Assembly (NCBI RefSeq): GCF_964340395.1
Contig: NC_135571.1
Coordinates: 3,499,111 to 3,563,110, forward strand
Direction of reading: 5' to 3'
DNA length: 64,000 bases
From: Glandiceps talaboti
Lineage: Eukaryota; Hemichordata; Enteropneusta; Spengelidae
The translations under genes and the position numbers were made by a program. The notes under the pieces are model-generated. The model was not told the origin of the DNA and made no database searches. It worked only from the letters and a program-made list of their open reading frames with translations. Every line of letters starts with the position of its first letter. Positions within the stretch are counted from its first letter, which is position 1. Shown here in pieces: positions 49,153-58,976 of this stretch.

Positions 49153-50547
49153 ATGGCGGTGAGTTTTCATTCACTTTATGCTCTTATACGAGATGTCCTA
49201 GAAAAACTGTTGGAGGAGGTATATGTTAGCAAGGGGTTAACACAGATCGATTTCCTGAGTGCCTTGGGAGTGACCGATGAAGCTGGCAAGAACGATGTGT
49301 CGAACTTTGCCTCGAAATGTGTGAACAAACAGTCACTGTACGATGAAGTCCATAATGCACTGTATGCCATTTCTGATGCATATTCAGACGGCCAACTTAA
49401 AGTAGAAGCAAATGGCAATCTATTTAACGACCCTGTATACCGTTGTGCCTACATCTATTTGTATTTTGTGTCCCACTCGTATCTTGTTCGACTTTTCCTG
49501 ATGGAGGCTTACAAGTCCAGCGACGAATGTCGGCTCATCCTTGACACAGTTTTAGAGAGTGGAGTGCTGAAGACCTGTGCCGTGGGAGGCGGACCCGGTA
49601 CCGATGTTGTCGGCATGGTATTATTTTTACGAGAACTGGCTGTCTTGAAGAAACAGGATTCAAGATCACCGGTCTCTCCGCCAGCTCCGTTACCATGGCA
49701 ACGAGAGGATTATGGCAGAAGACCCCTACACCATCCAAGTTTTCGTAATCGAATGAGAAGTTTGTCGTGTCCAACTTTTGGTCCTAACCAAATGTCAAAT
49801 TATCACCCAGATATTGGATGTGGTCGAAGGATCCTTCATGATAGAAATAGGAGAAGTCCTGTAGATGACAGACAGTCTTATCCTGTAGATGACAGACAGT
49901 CTTATCCTGTAGATGACAGACAGTCATATCCTGTTGATCATAGGCAGTCTCCACCATATATTCAGAATCGTTCATGGTGTACCAACCAGTATGAATCTGA
50001 ATATGAATCTGACAAATCTAAAATCACAAAACCAGTTCGCTTAAGAGCCATAATTTTAGATAATTGCGAAAGCTGGCGTGAAACATCTGATAGTACCTTT
50101 CACATGCTTCGTCCTCTCTGTTCACATTTTGGTTGTCATGTTGAGAAAGTTCGGTACGGAGTTGTCGACTTAACAAGTCAGAAGTTTATGAGTAGTGAGT
50201 GTACAGCGTTAGAATATGCTGATGTCGTTACCATGGTGAAAGTAGTGTCTGCTATTGCAGGTAATACCAAAGAAAATGAGATAGCCTTAGAAGCAATGTG
50301 GAGTCTATTCAAAAAATTAAAACCTGGTTGCTTGGTTTTATACATTGATAATTCAGGTGGGGGTTCAACTGAGTTAGTGTGTGGTGCTGCTGAAAGCCTA
50401 GGAATGAAGGAATTATTCCGAGCTATAAGTGCAGAATGTAGGGTCCCACGTAGTGAGGATAAAAAATTTCTGGATTTTTACCGACTAAAATTTCGATATG
50501 AACCCCAATCCAAAGCTAAGGTTTCTGCCATTGTATGGAAAAAATAG
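49153..50547 (+). CDS. SAM-methyltransferase-like GGGPGTD protein, paralog 1
   Basis: A 464-residue intronless gene; the start ATG has a strong context (GAAATGG). I do not recognise a named family. Seen: a helical N-terminal half, then CAVGGGPGTDVVG (142-154), resembling motif I (SAM-binding glycine loop) of class I methyltransferases; a long low-complexity insert (about 168-295) with four repeats of PVDDRQSY (236-267) written by near-identical 24-base DNA units at about 49854-49945; then ILDNCESW (300-307), EYADVVTMVKVVSAIAG (354-370), CLVLYIDNSGG (393-403) and a C-terminal VSAIVWKK. The order acidic loop, D-V-x-T strand, L-x-x-D-N strand and final beta-strand fits a Rossmann methyltransferase core, so methyltransferase activity is inferred, with unknown substrate. 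The paralog at 61396 shares all these blocks but not the repeat insert. A possible poly(A) signal AATAAA lies near 51627. Confidence 0.85.
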   Translation: MAVSFHSLYALIRDVLEKLLEEVYVSKGLTQIDFLSALGVTDEAGKNDVSNFASKCVNKQSLYDEVHNALYAISDAYSDGQLKVEANGNLFNDPVYRCAYIYLYFVSHSYLVRLFLMEAYKSSDECRLILDTVLESGVLKTCAVGGGPGTDVVGMVLFLRELAVLKKQDSRSPVSPPAPLPWQREDYGRRPLHHPSFRNRMRSLSCPTFGPNQMSNYHPDIGCGRRILHDRNRRSPVDDRQSYPVDDRQSYPVDDRQSYPVDHRQSPPYIQNRSWCTNQYESEYESDKSKITKPVRLRAIILDNCESWRETSDSTFHMLRPLCSHFGCHVEKVRYGVVDLTSQKFMSSECTALEYADVVTMVKVVSAIAGNTKENEIALEAMWSLFKKLKPGCLVLYIDNSGGGSTELVCGAAESLGMKELFRAISAECRVPRSEDKKFLDFYRLKFRYEPQSKAKVSAIVWKK

Positions 50548-50654
50548 GAAGTGAAACTCAAGGAAATGACGTTGCAAAATTTCCAGTGAAATGTCAGCAA
50601 ATGCTATTAATATCACAAAACCTGAAAGAAAATGTCATCTGGCTTGCCAAATTA

Positions 50655-51070
50655 TTACTAACATTGCTACATTGTATCAGCTAGTTCAATATAAAAATCT
50701 TACTAACATTGCTACATTGTATCAGCTAGTTCAATATAAAAATCTTACTAACATTGCTACATTGTATCATGTGGTTCAATAAGAATCTTACTAACATTGC
50801 TACATTGTATCATGTGGTTCAATAAGAATCTTACTAACATTGCTACATTGTATCATGTGGTTCAATAAGAATCTTACTAACATTGCTACATTTTATCACT
50901 GATCTGGTTCAATATAAAAATCTTACCAACAGAGATATTTGTCAAAGAAGATAACAAAATGTAACAATGTTGCTAAGATTTTTGTTGAGCCAGATGATAA
51001 AATGTAGCAATGTTAGTAAGATTTGTTTTGTACCAGATGATGAAATGTAGCAGTGTTAGTAAGATATTTG
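50655..51070. repeat. Tandem array followed by inverted copies, downstream of paralog 1
   Basis: From 50655 to about 50900, six units of 44-48 bases contain TTACTAACATTGCTACATTG and TATCAGCTAGTTCAATA or TATCATGTGGTTCAATA. From about 50955 to 51065, three inverted copies (AAATGTAGCAATGTTAGTAA, AGATTTTTGTTGAGCCAGATGA) follow. If transcribed in the 3' untranslated region, the two halves would pair into a long double-stranded RNA. Confidence 0.9.
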
Positions 51071-51612
51071 TTGGGCGAGATGACTTTTTTCTTCAGAATT
51101 TCAGGTTTTGTGTTTTAATTTTAACAGGAAGTTCAGATTTTTCAGTGAAATGTTGGCAAACAACAGGAAGTCAATAATTTACATGTAAACCATCTCGCAA
51201 ATATTTGACAATAATTTGCTAGCAAATGAGCTAGATCAAAGATAAACAATTACTTACAGTTAGGCTTATCTTTATTTGTACATATGTATGAAATGAAACA
51301 AATTCCCACACTGTAACAAATTTCAAGACATGTAGTGAAATGTGGCTGTGTTAGTTTAAAATTACTTGAAAAGCCCTCAAATTGTGTAATTTCAGATTTC
51401 AAACAATGGGGTAAAGATTTGAGTATAATTTGATAGCAACTCAGTTGAATGGAAAATCACTCCATTGTTAATTGAATATTAATAACGGAGTGGCGGTTCA
51501 TTCAACTCTGTTGCTATCAGATTACATGACTATTATCAAATGATATAACAGTGAATCAAATCCTATACAATGATACAGTACCACATTTCAAGACAATGCA
51601 GCAAAGTTGGCT

Positions 51613-52097
51613 GTAAGGCTAAAGAAATAAAACTGTGTGGGTCCGATAATGCCCAATTCCAAAACAGGGTGGGTATAGGTAGGAATTTTTTTTTTTTTTC
51701 ATATTTTGTTTTTCTGGTCTGATTTAAGTTGTTATAATGTACACAGACTCATAGAGATCAATAGATTTCTCATTAATGCATTTGCACTTTATGATATGCA
51801 GATGACATTATGTGCTACACTGTATTCTGTCATGTTAATTTTGCAAATATTTTTTCAAATTATCAAAAAAAAAGTTTAGGGTCAGGAGTGATATCTAGGT
51901 TGGGCCAGGTTACTGGTAGTCTAGTTCCTATACAGTATCATTATGATTTACACCTTCACTCACAGTTGGAGTTCACTGATTGGATGAACAACTTTTTGCC
52001 CTGATTGAGGGACTTTCACCAGATGTGGTTTAATTAGAAACAATGCTGGGATCCTGATTAGGTTACCAGAACCAAACAATTATTTTTTGGGCCTAAT
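51613..52097 (+). mobile_element. MITE-like family A, copy A2, interrupted
   Basis: Left end TAAGGCTAAAGAAATA... GTGTGGGTCCGATAATGCCC, internal GGTGGGTATAGGTAGGAATT and AAAAAAAAAGTTTAGGGTCAGG, right end CCAGAACCAAACAAT... TTGGGCCTAA. The element is split at 51917-52060 by a family B insertion. Confidence 0.8.
51917..52060 (+). mobile_element. MITE-like family B, copy nested in A2
   Basis: Begins TAGTCTAGTTCCTATACAGT and ends GCTGGGATCCTGATTA. GGTTAC stands just before (51908-51913, then TGG) and just after (52061-52066), as expected for a target-site duplication. The interior (ATTGGATGAACAACTTTTTG) matches the inverted copy at 56357-56728. Confidence 0.8.
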
Positions 52098-52099
52098 CA

Positions 52100-53070
52100 T
52101 AGTAAATTACTTAAAAAAGAGAACTGTTTCTCAATGAACTCCAAATTTCAAACACTTGAGTAGAACTTTGATAGAAATCAGATAGTGGAATGAAAAAAAA
52201 CCACTTTATTGTTACCAATATTTGTGTGACATGAAACTAATTCTATATAATGTGACACATTTCAACACATAGTAAAATCTGGTGCTAAATTTAATTTGTT
52301 GAAAATAACTGTGGGTTGATATTTTTATATTTTTGAATATCATCCACAAACTAAAAACTCAACAAATGATTGGCCTTTATATGTACTGTTAACCATTTAG
52401 TTGAAATAAAATAACTCCACAGGTGATATTTTTATATTTTTGAAAATAATTTCACGTTATCTTGAATATTCAACACAACACAAGATTTGGCCTTAATATG
52501 ATATTTAATATTTTTATAAAGATATTAATCTTATAAACCATATCATAAATACTTAGTAGGGATAGATACGGATAAGCTAAATCTGATTAAATTCTGATGT
52601 GGTGAAAGCGGCAAAATGCTTGTTCCGAGTGATCAACACCTTCCCATGGTGGCAATCACTAAGATCAAAACAAACAACACAAAATGATGGAAATAGAGGT
52701 AAATAAAGCATTTAGCCACTTTCACCACATCAGATTTTAATCAGATTGGATAAGCATATTTTACTTACATCTACATATATTGAACATATTTTTTTCAAAA
52801 ATAGAACATTCTAATTTATATGCTTGTTATTCATGATATAATCCAGTTTTCTTATTAGTCATATGGTAACATAATTAAAAGTCACACCAGCTGAGTTTAT
52901 AAGGTTTTTTCCTTAAAAGAAAATACTTCCATAAAGTCTTAATTAAACTCTCTTAGTACACTGTCAATGTCATCGCTTACCTTCTATAAATTTATAATAC
53001 AATTGTTAGAACAGTTGATTGCATAGTAGGGATTTCCATGACATTTTTTCATACTTGAAAAATTACATCA
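52100..53070. other. Intergenic DNA, no supported gene
   Basis: AT-rich sequence apart from the family D element at 52580. A pair of GATATTTTTATATTTTTGAA segments occurs near 52319 and 52422. No exon recognised. Confidence 0.55.
52580..52748. mobile_element. MITE-like family D, copy D3
   Basis: Inverted ends AATCTGATTAAATTCTGATG-TGGTGAAAG at the left and the reverse complement (CTTTCACCACATCAGA... TTAATCAGATT) at the right. An internal GAAATAGAGGTAAATAAAGC is shared with D1. About 170 bases, non-coding. Confidence 0.8.
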
Positions 53071-53071
53071 T

Positions 53072-53199
53072 CAGCATAGCATAGCATAGCATAGCATAGC
53101 ATAGCATAGCGTAGCGTAGCATAGCGTAGCATAGCATAGCATAGCATAGCATAGCATAACATAGCATCATAGCATAACATAGCATAGCATAGCATAGCA
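53072..53199. repeat. (ATAGC)n pentanucleotide microsatellite
   Basis: About 25 units of ATAGC with GTAGC and ATAAC variants and one ATC interruption near 53165. Confidence 0.96.
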
Positions 53200-53216
53200 A
53201 TGTAATTATATTCTAT

Positions 53217-53325
53217 TGTGCTAGCCAGGTGGCAATGTCATTTATATGCTAATGTGCTAGCCAAGTGGCAATAATATTTATATGCTAATACACTAGCCTG
53301 GTGGCAATGTCATTTATTAGTCCTC
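53217..53325. repeat. About 41-base tandem repeat, three copies
   Basis: Units contain GTGCTAGCCAGGTGGCAATG and TCATTTATATGCTAAT, the third with ACTAGCCTGG. Confidence 0.85.
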
Positions 53326-53339
53326 CATGGGCCCCACCC

Positions 53340-54240
53340 GGAGGGGACTTATTTATTGCTTTCTCCCTCATATCTCTGGCATGCACCAACTGATTTCAAT
53401 CACACCTGGCATAAAGGTAACATTCTATGTGAGACATGTGCAAGCCACTTTGTTTTATGACTGCGAATCAAATATGGGTGAATGGCGGCCATATTTGTTG
53501 TTTGTGTATTTATCCTCATATCTCTGGCATGCACCAACTGATTTCAACCAAACCTGGCATAAAGCGTACATACTATGTGAGACATACGAATGCCACTTTT
53601 TTTTATGACCGAATCAGATATGGCCAAATGGTGGCCATATTTGTTGTTAAAATGTCACAATATGCATAATTTTGGAGGTATACATGGTGACGCCATTCAA
53701 GTGCCTACACCCATATTATCAAATATGAGCTTTCTTTTAACACCCTGACCCTTGACCTTGAAAGTATTTTTCAAGGTCAAATAACCAAATTTGGCTTATC
53801 TGCATAGTTTTTTGAATAAAATATTTCAAGTGATGATGATATTTTAACCATGTCTTGGTTTTTACTATTCAAGGCATATGCATGTCACTTAATTTCACAA
53901 CCTTGACCTGAATAGCAAAATGGTGGCCATATTTGTGATACACAAGCACATTTTACCTGTTATCGCCAAAGGTTTGATACATATGGACACCATTTAAGTG
54001 TCTATACCTTCACATTATCAATGATGAGCTTTCTAATGACACTGTGACCACTGACCTTGACAAACATTTTCAAGGTGAAATGACCTAAATTTTTCTTTCT
54101 ATGTTAACTCAAGAAGTTGATAAACAAAGACTCCATTTAAATCTCTATAATCCAAAGGTCAGCTTTCTTTCCATATTTTGACCTTTGCCTTTGATCTCCA
54201 TATTCAAGGTCAAATAGCAAATTGGTCAATAAATTATGAA
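53340..54240 (+). repeat. Repeat block rich in nuclear-receptor half-sites
   Basis: First, two copies (about 53365-53500 and 53513-53645) of a unit with CTCATATCTCTGGCATGCAC, CTGATTTCAA, GGCATAAAG and GGTGGCCATATTTGTTG. Then three diverged units (about 53690-53800, 53985-54090, 54125-54220) with CCATTYAAGTGYCTA, GAGCTTTCTTTT and TGACCTTGACC / TTTTCAAGGTCAAATA. TCAAGGTCA or its complement occurs exactly at 53753-53761, 53771-53779, 54052-54060 and 54204-54212. Open frames over the first two units are repeat-derived. Confidence 0.8.
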
Positions 54241-54414
54241 GTTTTGTATCTCAAGACACCGTTCAGATTTGCACAATAAGTTTGCCATAAAACATAGATG
54301 TTGGGGACATACAAACATTAAAACATACATGTATGTCTTCGATTGAAGGATTGTATGCTAAATAAGCTAGCTATGCTACCAAGACAAATCATCATTTACC
54401 CTGTATAATATCTT

Positions 54415-54683
54415 TAGTCAAGTTCCTATACAGTATCATTACCATTTACACCTCGATCCACTTATAGTATTATCGAAGTCGTTACTGTAAAAGTCATGAG
54501 ATGCATGAGATGTAATTTAAAATTCATCCACAGCCACCCACACAGTCATTAACATCATGTCTTTGTTAATCAATCACAAAATTGTAACCAATAACACAGT
54601 CCCTCATAAAATTAGTGTTTATTGGGGCAGTTATGTAATGTCAAAGTATGGTATATTTGTCAGCTCAGGATGCTACTTATACC
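54415..54683 (+). mobile_element. Family B element, partial copy
   Basis: Begins TAGTCAAGTTCCTATACAGT and continues through GAGATGCATGAGATG, AATTTAAAATTCATCC, CACAGTCATTAACATCATGT, AACCAATAACACAGTCCC and CTCAGGATGCTACTTATA. It is an inverted match to 56473-56728 over about 255 bases, more complete than the nested copy at 51917 but lacking the right end. Confidence 0.8.
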
Positions 54684-54946
54684 ACAGGGAACAGGACAAA
54701 TAATCAGTTTTGTTATGGCGATTTTCCGGATTTCTAATATTATTTTCTGTATATTTCAAATAAAGTTTCCTCTCACTGTTTTTTCTTACTATTTCCTATG
54801 TGATATCAATGTCTTATCGGAGCTTATCAGCTTTGCATTAATTAGTAGCTTACTAATTCAAGAACAAACTCACTAGTTATTTGCCCAATTAGCGCATTAA
54901 GCCGTGAGTGTAAACATTCTAGTCATGTTGCTGCCTTGAATTTCCC

Positions 54947-54969
54947 TTTTCTTTCTTTCTTTCTGTCTT

Positions 54970-55008
<39 letters not shown>

Positions 55009-55029
55009 GCCTGTCTGTGTGTGTGTGTG

Positions 55030-55072
<43 letters not shown>

Positions 55073-55080
55073 TTCTTTCT
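54947..55080. repeat. (TTTC)n-(TCTG)n-(GT)n microsatellite
   Basis: CTTT units, TCTG units to about 55015, a GTGT stretch, then TCTG and CTTT again. The Asp/Arg/Gln/Thr minus-strand frame is an artefact. Confidence 0.96.
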
Positions 55081-55339
55081 AGCTGGCTGACTGGCTGTCA
55101 TCTTTCTTTCCAGTGGAATTCAATTGAAGTTTCAAGGGAGTGACATGTCGAAGACATACTAGTATTCAGTGCTGTTACATTTGATTACGTTATTTCATTG
55201 AAATGCTAAATTCAAACAACTAATAAAGGGCCATATAATATAAAAGAAAGATGGCACAATGAGATATACCTGGCGGACATGTTTTATAACAATACAACAT
55301 GACTATACATGTCTAGTTTGGGAATACAGTGGGTTGCGT

Positions 55340-55655
55340 TAGGGCGACCCTATTCTTTAAAAATGTTTCTCATTACTTATTATAGCAACTAAGGGGTTGG
55401 TCTGTCGGTTTAAAAAAAAAATAAAAAATAAAAAATCATGTTTCTCCGCCTCTCCTTTTCCTCCTCTCAATCTTCTTTCGTCGTCGCCGCCGCCATGTAG
55501 ATAACGTCAACATTCGGGACACTTTTTTATTCTTGCCAGAGAGGGCGCTGTTCCGCAAAAATATAGGGGCGGACGAAATTTTTTTTTAATTTTGTCATCG
55601 GAGCGGAAAATTTTGGGTCGGTCGGCTAATGGAATAGGAAAAATAGGGTCACTCT
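55340..55655. mobile_element. MITE-like element with AGGGCGACCCTATT ends
   Basis: Left end GGGCGACCCTATTCTTTAAA, right end AATAGGAAAAATAGGGTCACTC; the ACCCTATT/AATAGGGT ends are inverted repeats with mismatches. The interior carries poly(A)/poly(T) runs facing each other (about 55413 and 55580) and a CCAGAGAGGGCGCTG sequence. Boundaries uncertain. Confidence 0.5.
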
Positions 55656-56356
55656 TACTTGTACATAATTCCTTCGATATATCTATGGTGAGTGTATTGG
55701 TTTGTTATAATCCATGTTTTGACATTTCTTTTGTAGCATATTCTGTTACGTGAAGCATACATCATTAATTGTTTTTCAAACGGTATCAATGTTATGCCAT
55801 CAAGTTAGTACAATTTATTTATTATCCTTTGTGTGTAGAAAGTGCCACCGGCAAGCACCTGGTCCTGCTATGTTATATTCAAAGCCACAACCTGAAGAAT
55901 CAAATACAACTGCCGACATCCGAACCGTGGAGGAACGGAACCTGTTATAAGCAGAGAAAGTAAACAACTGATTCAGAATTGGATTATCAACACTACAAGA
56001 TGGAACAGCACAGACTCGCGTTACGTATACTTACCGTTTGATAAGAACAGTTCAATGGCCTCTTTACCTGTACATGAAATGGCAGGGGAACTGGAAATTT
56101 GTTTGTGAATGTGAACTATTATGTAAAGTGGCATAAAACTGTTCTCATCAAATGATGCAATGTAATACAAGTCTCTGTATTTCCAACATATTGTGCCAAG
56201 TATTAAGCCATTTCATTTGTTTTCTTTTTGTCACAAGTTCGTCCATGGTCTGACATCAGCAATTATATTAACATAATGTGCTCTGAATATATGCTTTCAT
56301 GTTATTATACATTGACATTTGGTTTCGTGTAGGGGCTATGGTTCACGTATCGTTAG

Positions 56357-56728
56357 TAGTCTGGATGCCAACGTCGTTTCTAACTAAACCTGGTCAAAGT
56401 CCCTCAATCAGCACAAAAAGTTGTTCATCCAATCAGTGAACCCCAACTGTTACAGTGATGTAAACAGTGTATAAGTAGCATCCTGAGCTGACAAATATAC
56501 CATATTTCGACATTACATAACTGTCCCAATAAACACTAACTTTATGTGGGACTGTGTTATTGGTTAGAATTTTGTGATTGATTAACAAAGACATGATGTT
56601 AATGACTGTGTGGGTGGCTGCGGATAAATTTTAAATTGCATCTCAGGACTTTTAGAGTAACGACTTTGACTAGACCAGTCTGTGAGTTGAGGTGTAAATC
56701 GTAACGATACTGTATAGGATCTAGACTA
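56357..56728 (-). mobile_element. MITE-like family B, full-length copy
   Basis: On the plus strand it starts TAGTCTGGATGCCAACG and ends GTATAGGATCTAGACTA, so the ends share a short inverted repeat TAGTCTRGAT. About 372 bases without coding capacity. It ends 26 bases before the SLC35G start codon, so it must supply part of that gene's promoter or 5' untranslated region unless an upstream exon is spliced in. Confidence 0.75.
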
Positions 56729-56754
56729 TCTCGTCGTGTAGTGATAACACAACT

Positions 56755-57891
56755 ATGTCGGTCAATGATGACAGAAATGGAAATTGTTCTCAACTGTCCA
56801 ACACTAGTAATGAACATCGTGAAGACGAGGGTATGGATTCTCCGTGTCTGGTCAGGTTGAAATCACTGCAGGGCATTCTGTTTGCTGTGGCTATGGCGGT
56901 TTTGTATTCCACTCTCTCGACTTTGACAACTGCACTTGAGAATCGGGGAATGACATCTTTTCAGCTCGTATTCCTGTATTATCTGCCATTACCACCTACT
57001 GTGATATTCATTTGCCTCATAAAAAAGGAAAATGTGTTCACTATAGGAACATGGAACATTATTAAACTGCTCATTTTGGGACTCTTTCGGTGGCTTGCAA
57101 TAACTCTATCGTATTCCGCATATAAGTTACTACCTCTCGGGGATGTGGTTGCCATTATTTCTGGTCTTATACCAATACTTACGGCATTGGCAGCCCTTGT
57201 GTGTTTGCACGAAAAGTGGTCACTTGCAGAAGTCATTGTAACACTTGTCAACGTAGTGGGTGTGGTATTAGTTACCGGACCTATTTTTATTTCCGATGGT
57301 GTAAACCCTGATTCAGATCCTGCCCAGCCTTGGACACACAGTACTTTGTATAACAAAGCGATAGGTTTCTCCATGGCTGTAGGAAGTGGCATTTGTTACT
57401 CGCTCAGTTTTGTGTTGGTTCGATCTCTAAAAGATAGATTTAGCATTCCAAGTCGACTAGTTTACGATTCCACCCTAGGACTACTCCTTTCCACCATCCT
57501 TCTGTACGCTACTCAGGATAGTAGTTCGATGATATGGTTAATGGGATTACAAGTAGCCATGACAACAGCCGTGAGTGTCACTGTTGCAAACCTGACTGTT
57601 TATGCAATGTTAAAGAGTTTTGAACTGGAAGCAGCCGCTACGGCATCCATTATTATAAACATTGAAATATTCACAACATACATGTACCAAGTGGTTTTGT
57701 TTAAGGTGAAACCAGACGCCAAGCAGATTATCGGAGCCGTTCTTATAGTGCTCAGCTCTGTCATTGTTTTCATCTTGAAATGGAGAAGATCCAAGCAATG
57801 TGTGGATACTGAACGGGAAGCAGTCCTACAGGAATTAGGTGACAGAGGAGAAAATTCATCTAAATTTGGTAGTTTCAAAAATAGAGAATGA
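56755..57891 (+). CDS. SLC35G1: SLC35G-type drug/metabolite transporter (EamA family)
   Basis: A 378-residue integral membrane protein with about ten predicted membrane segments in an intronless coding region. Two EamA-like halves are visible: segments at about 37-56, 68-90, 99-122, 127-150, 158-177, then 201-222, 237-252, 259-284, 289-316 and 323-343. Typical features are the early SLSTLTTALENRG segment, LLPLGDVVAIISGLIPILTA (125-144) where the fourth helix begins, LHEKWSLAEV (151-160), GSGICYSLSFVLVR (210-223) and ELEAAATASIIINIE (290-304). Both ends (about 1-35 and 344-378) are hydrophilic. Animal SLC35G proteins are poorly characterised; SLC35G1 has been linked to calcium-store signalling and to citrate transport. 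The G1 symbol is tentative because other SLC35G members are similar. AATAAA near 58425 could serve as a poly(A) signal. The reading frame begins 26 bases after a transposon-like element. Confidence 0.88.
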   Translation: MSVNDDRNGNCSQLSNTSNEHREDEGMDSPCLVRLKSLQGILFAVAMAVLYSTLSTLTTALENRGMTSFQLVFLYYLPLPPTVIFICLIKKENVFTIGTWNIIKLLILGLFRWLAITLSYSAYKLLPLGDVVAIISGLIPILTALAALVCLHEKWSLAEVIVTLVNVVGVVLVTGPIFISDGVNPDSDPAQPWTHSTLYNKAIGFSMAVGSGICYSLSFVLVRSLKDRFSIPSRLVYDSTLGLLLSTILLYATQDSSSMIWLMGLQVAMTTAVSVTVANLTVYAMLKSFELEAAATASIIINIEIFTTYMYQVVLFKVKPDAKQIIGAVLIVLSSVIVFILKWRRSKQCVDTEREAVLQELGDRGENSSKFGSFKNRE

Positions 57892-58947
57892 CTTCTATTG
57901 TATGCAATGAGTACATTTCAACATTCACGCAAATCATGCATGTAGAAGGTAGAGCTTAGAACGCACCACTTAGTGGTTCGAGGCAGAACGTGGTATCGAT
58001 CGAACGTAGAACGACATTTAGCTTGTCCCAAAGCAAAGACTTAGTCTGACTTTGTGAAAAGGACAATAATAGGCCAAGAAAGATAGTTGTTTCTGGTCAG
58101 CGCGTGCACCACTTAAATACCCTCGCATTGGTCTATTTTTTTCGTGTTTGTCCACCCATGCAGTCTGCAGATGTGGGAGAAACACAAAAATAAACCCCCC
58201 TCAGAGAAGACAACTACAGAGCCAATCGTGAACAAGCAAATGGCATCTGTCCCACATACACACTTGCTGTAAAGTACTAACTAGTAATAAGCACTAAGTA
58301 GTAACTGCCATAAATAGTACACTGAGTGACAGGTTTGACCGTTTGTTGAGAATAAAAAAAAAGAAAAAAAAGAAGACGGAATGTCCTGACCAGAAACAAT
58401 TCTATTTGTTTTTGCTTCCTGAATAAACCATGTAAATTTACGTCCTAACTAATTCCCAAACAGTATAACTTATAATCAGGGATACATATATTATTTATTT
58501 TATATAGGCACGACGGGGTTGCTCAAATTCTTAGTACAGAATTCTGAAATGTTCACTTTTTGGAGACCGGGGGATAGGGGTGGAGGTACTCTCATAGAAA
58601 GATATTTCACCACCCCAGTGTTGTGTTTAGAGTGAAGCTTTTAAACGGACGCTGTTTAATATTTTAGTTTAACTCTTTCGGTTATAATTTGTTTGTGAAT
58701 AAAAAGTATTTAATACAAAAAATGGACGTCAGGAATATCTACCGATCGGGATAAATGGCATTTGAACTCTCTGGCGTGCGTAACAACGACACGGTGCACA
58801 ATAAGGAATAGGAATGCGTGCTTTCTACTCTCAATGATCTAAAAGCAAGGACAACAGTTTATTTTTTTTATCAGCACACGAATCAGGCATTTGGAGAGTT
58901 ATTTCATTTCACCAATTCTATCGATTTATTCCTGGCCGGGATAATTA

Positions 58948-58976
58948 CCCCCCCCCCCCAAAAAAAAAAAAAAAAT
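58948..58976. repeat. Poly(C)-poly(A) run
   Basis: A run of C followed by a run of A; also prone to sequencing error. Confidence 0.9.

Larger units (their letters stand above)
54242..56350. other. Intergenic DNA upstream of SLC35G
   Basis: Contains family B fragment, a TCTG microsatellite and a MITE-like element, each entered separately. The small open frames at 55750-55963 are not recognised. Confidence 0.5.

Noticed and set aside
54415-56728. A 2.3 kb transposon with 255-base terminal inverted repeats
   Set aside because: The inverted ends are two independent copies of family B, which also occurs alone at 51917; the interior holds unrelated repeats and no transposase.
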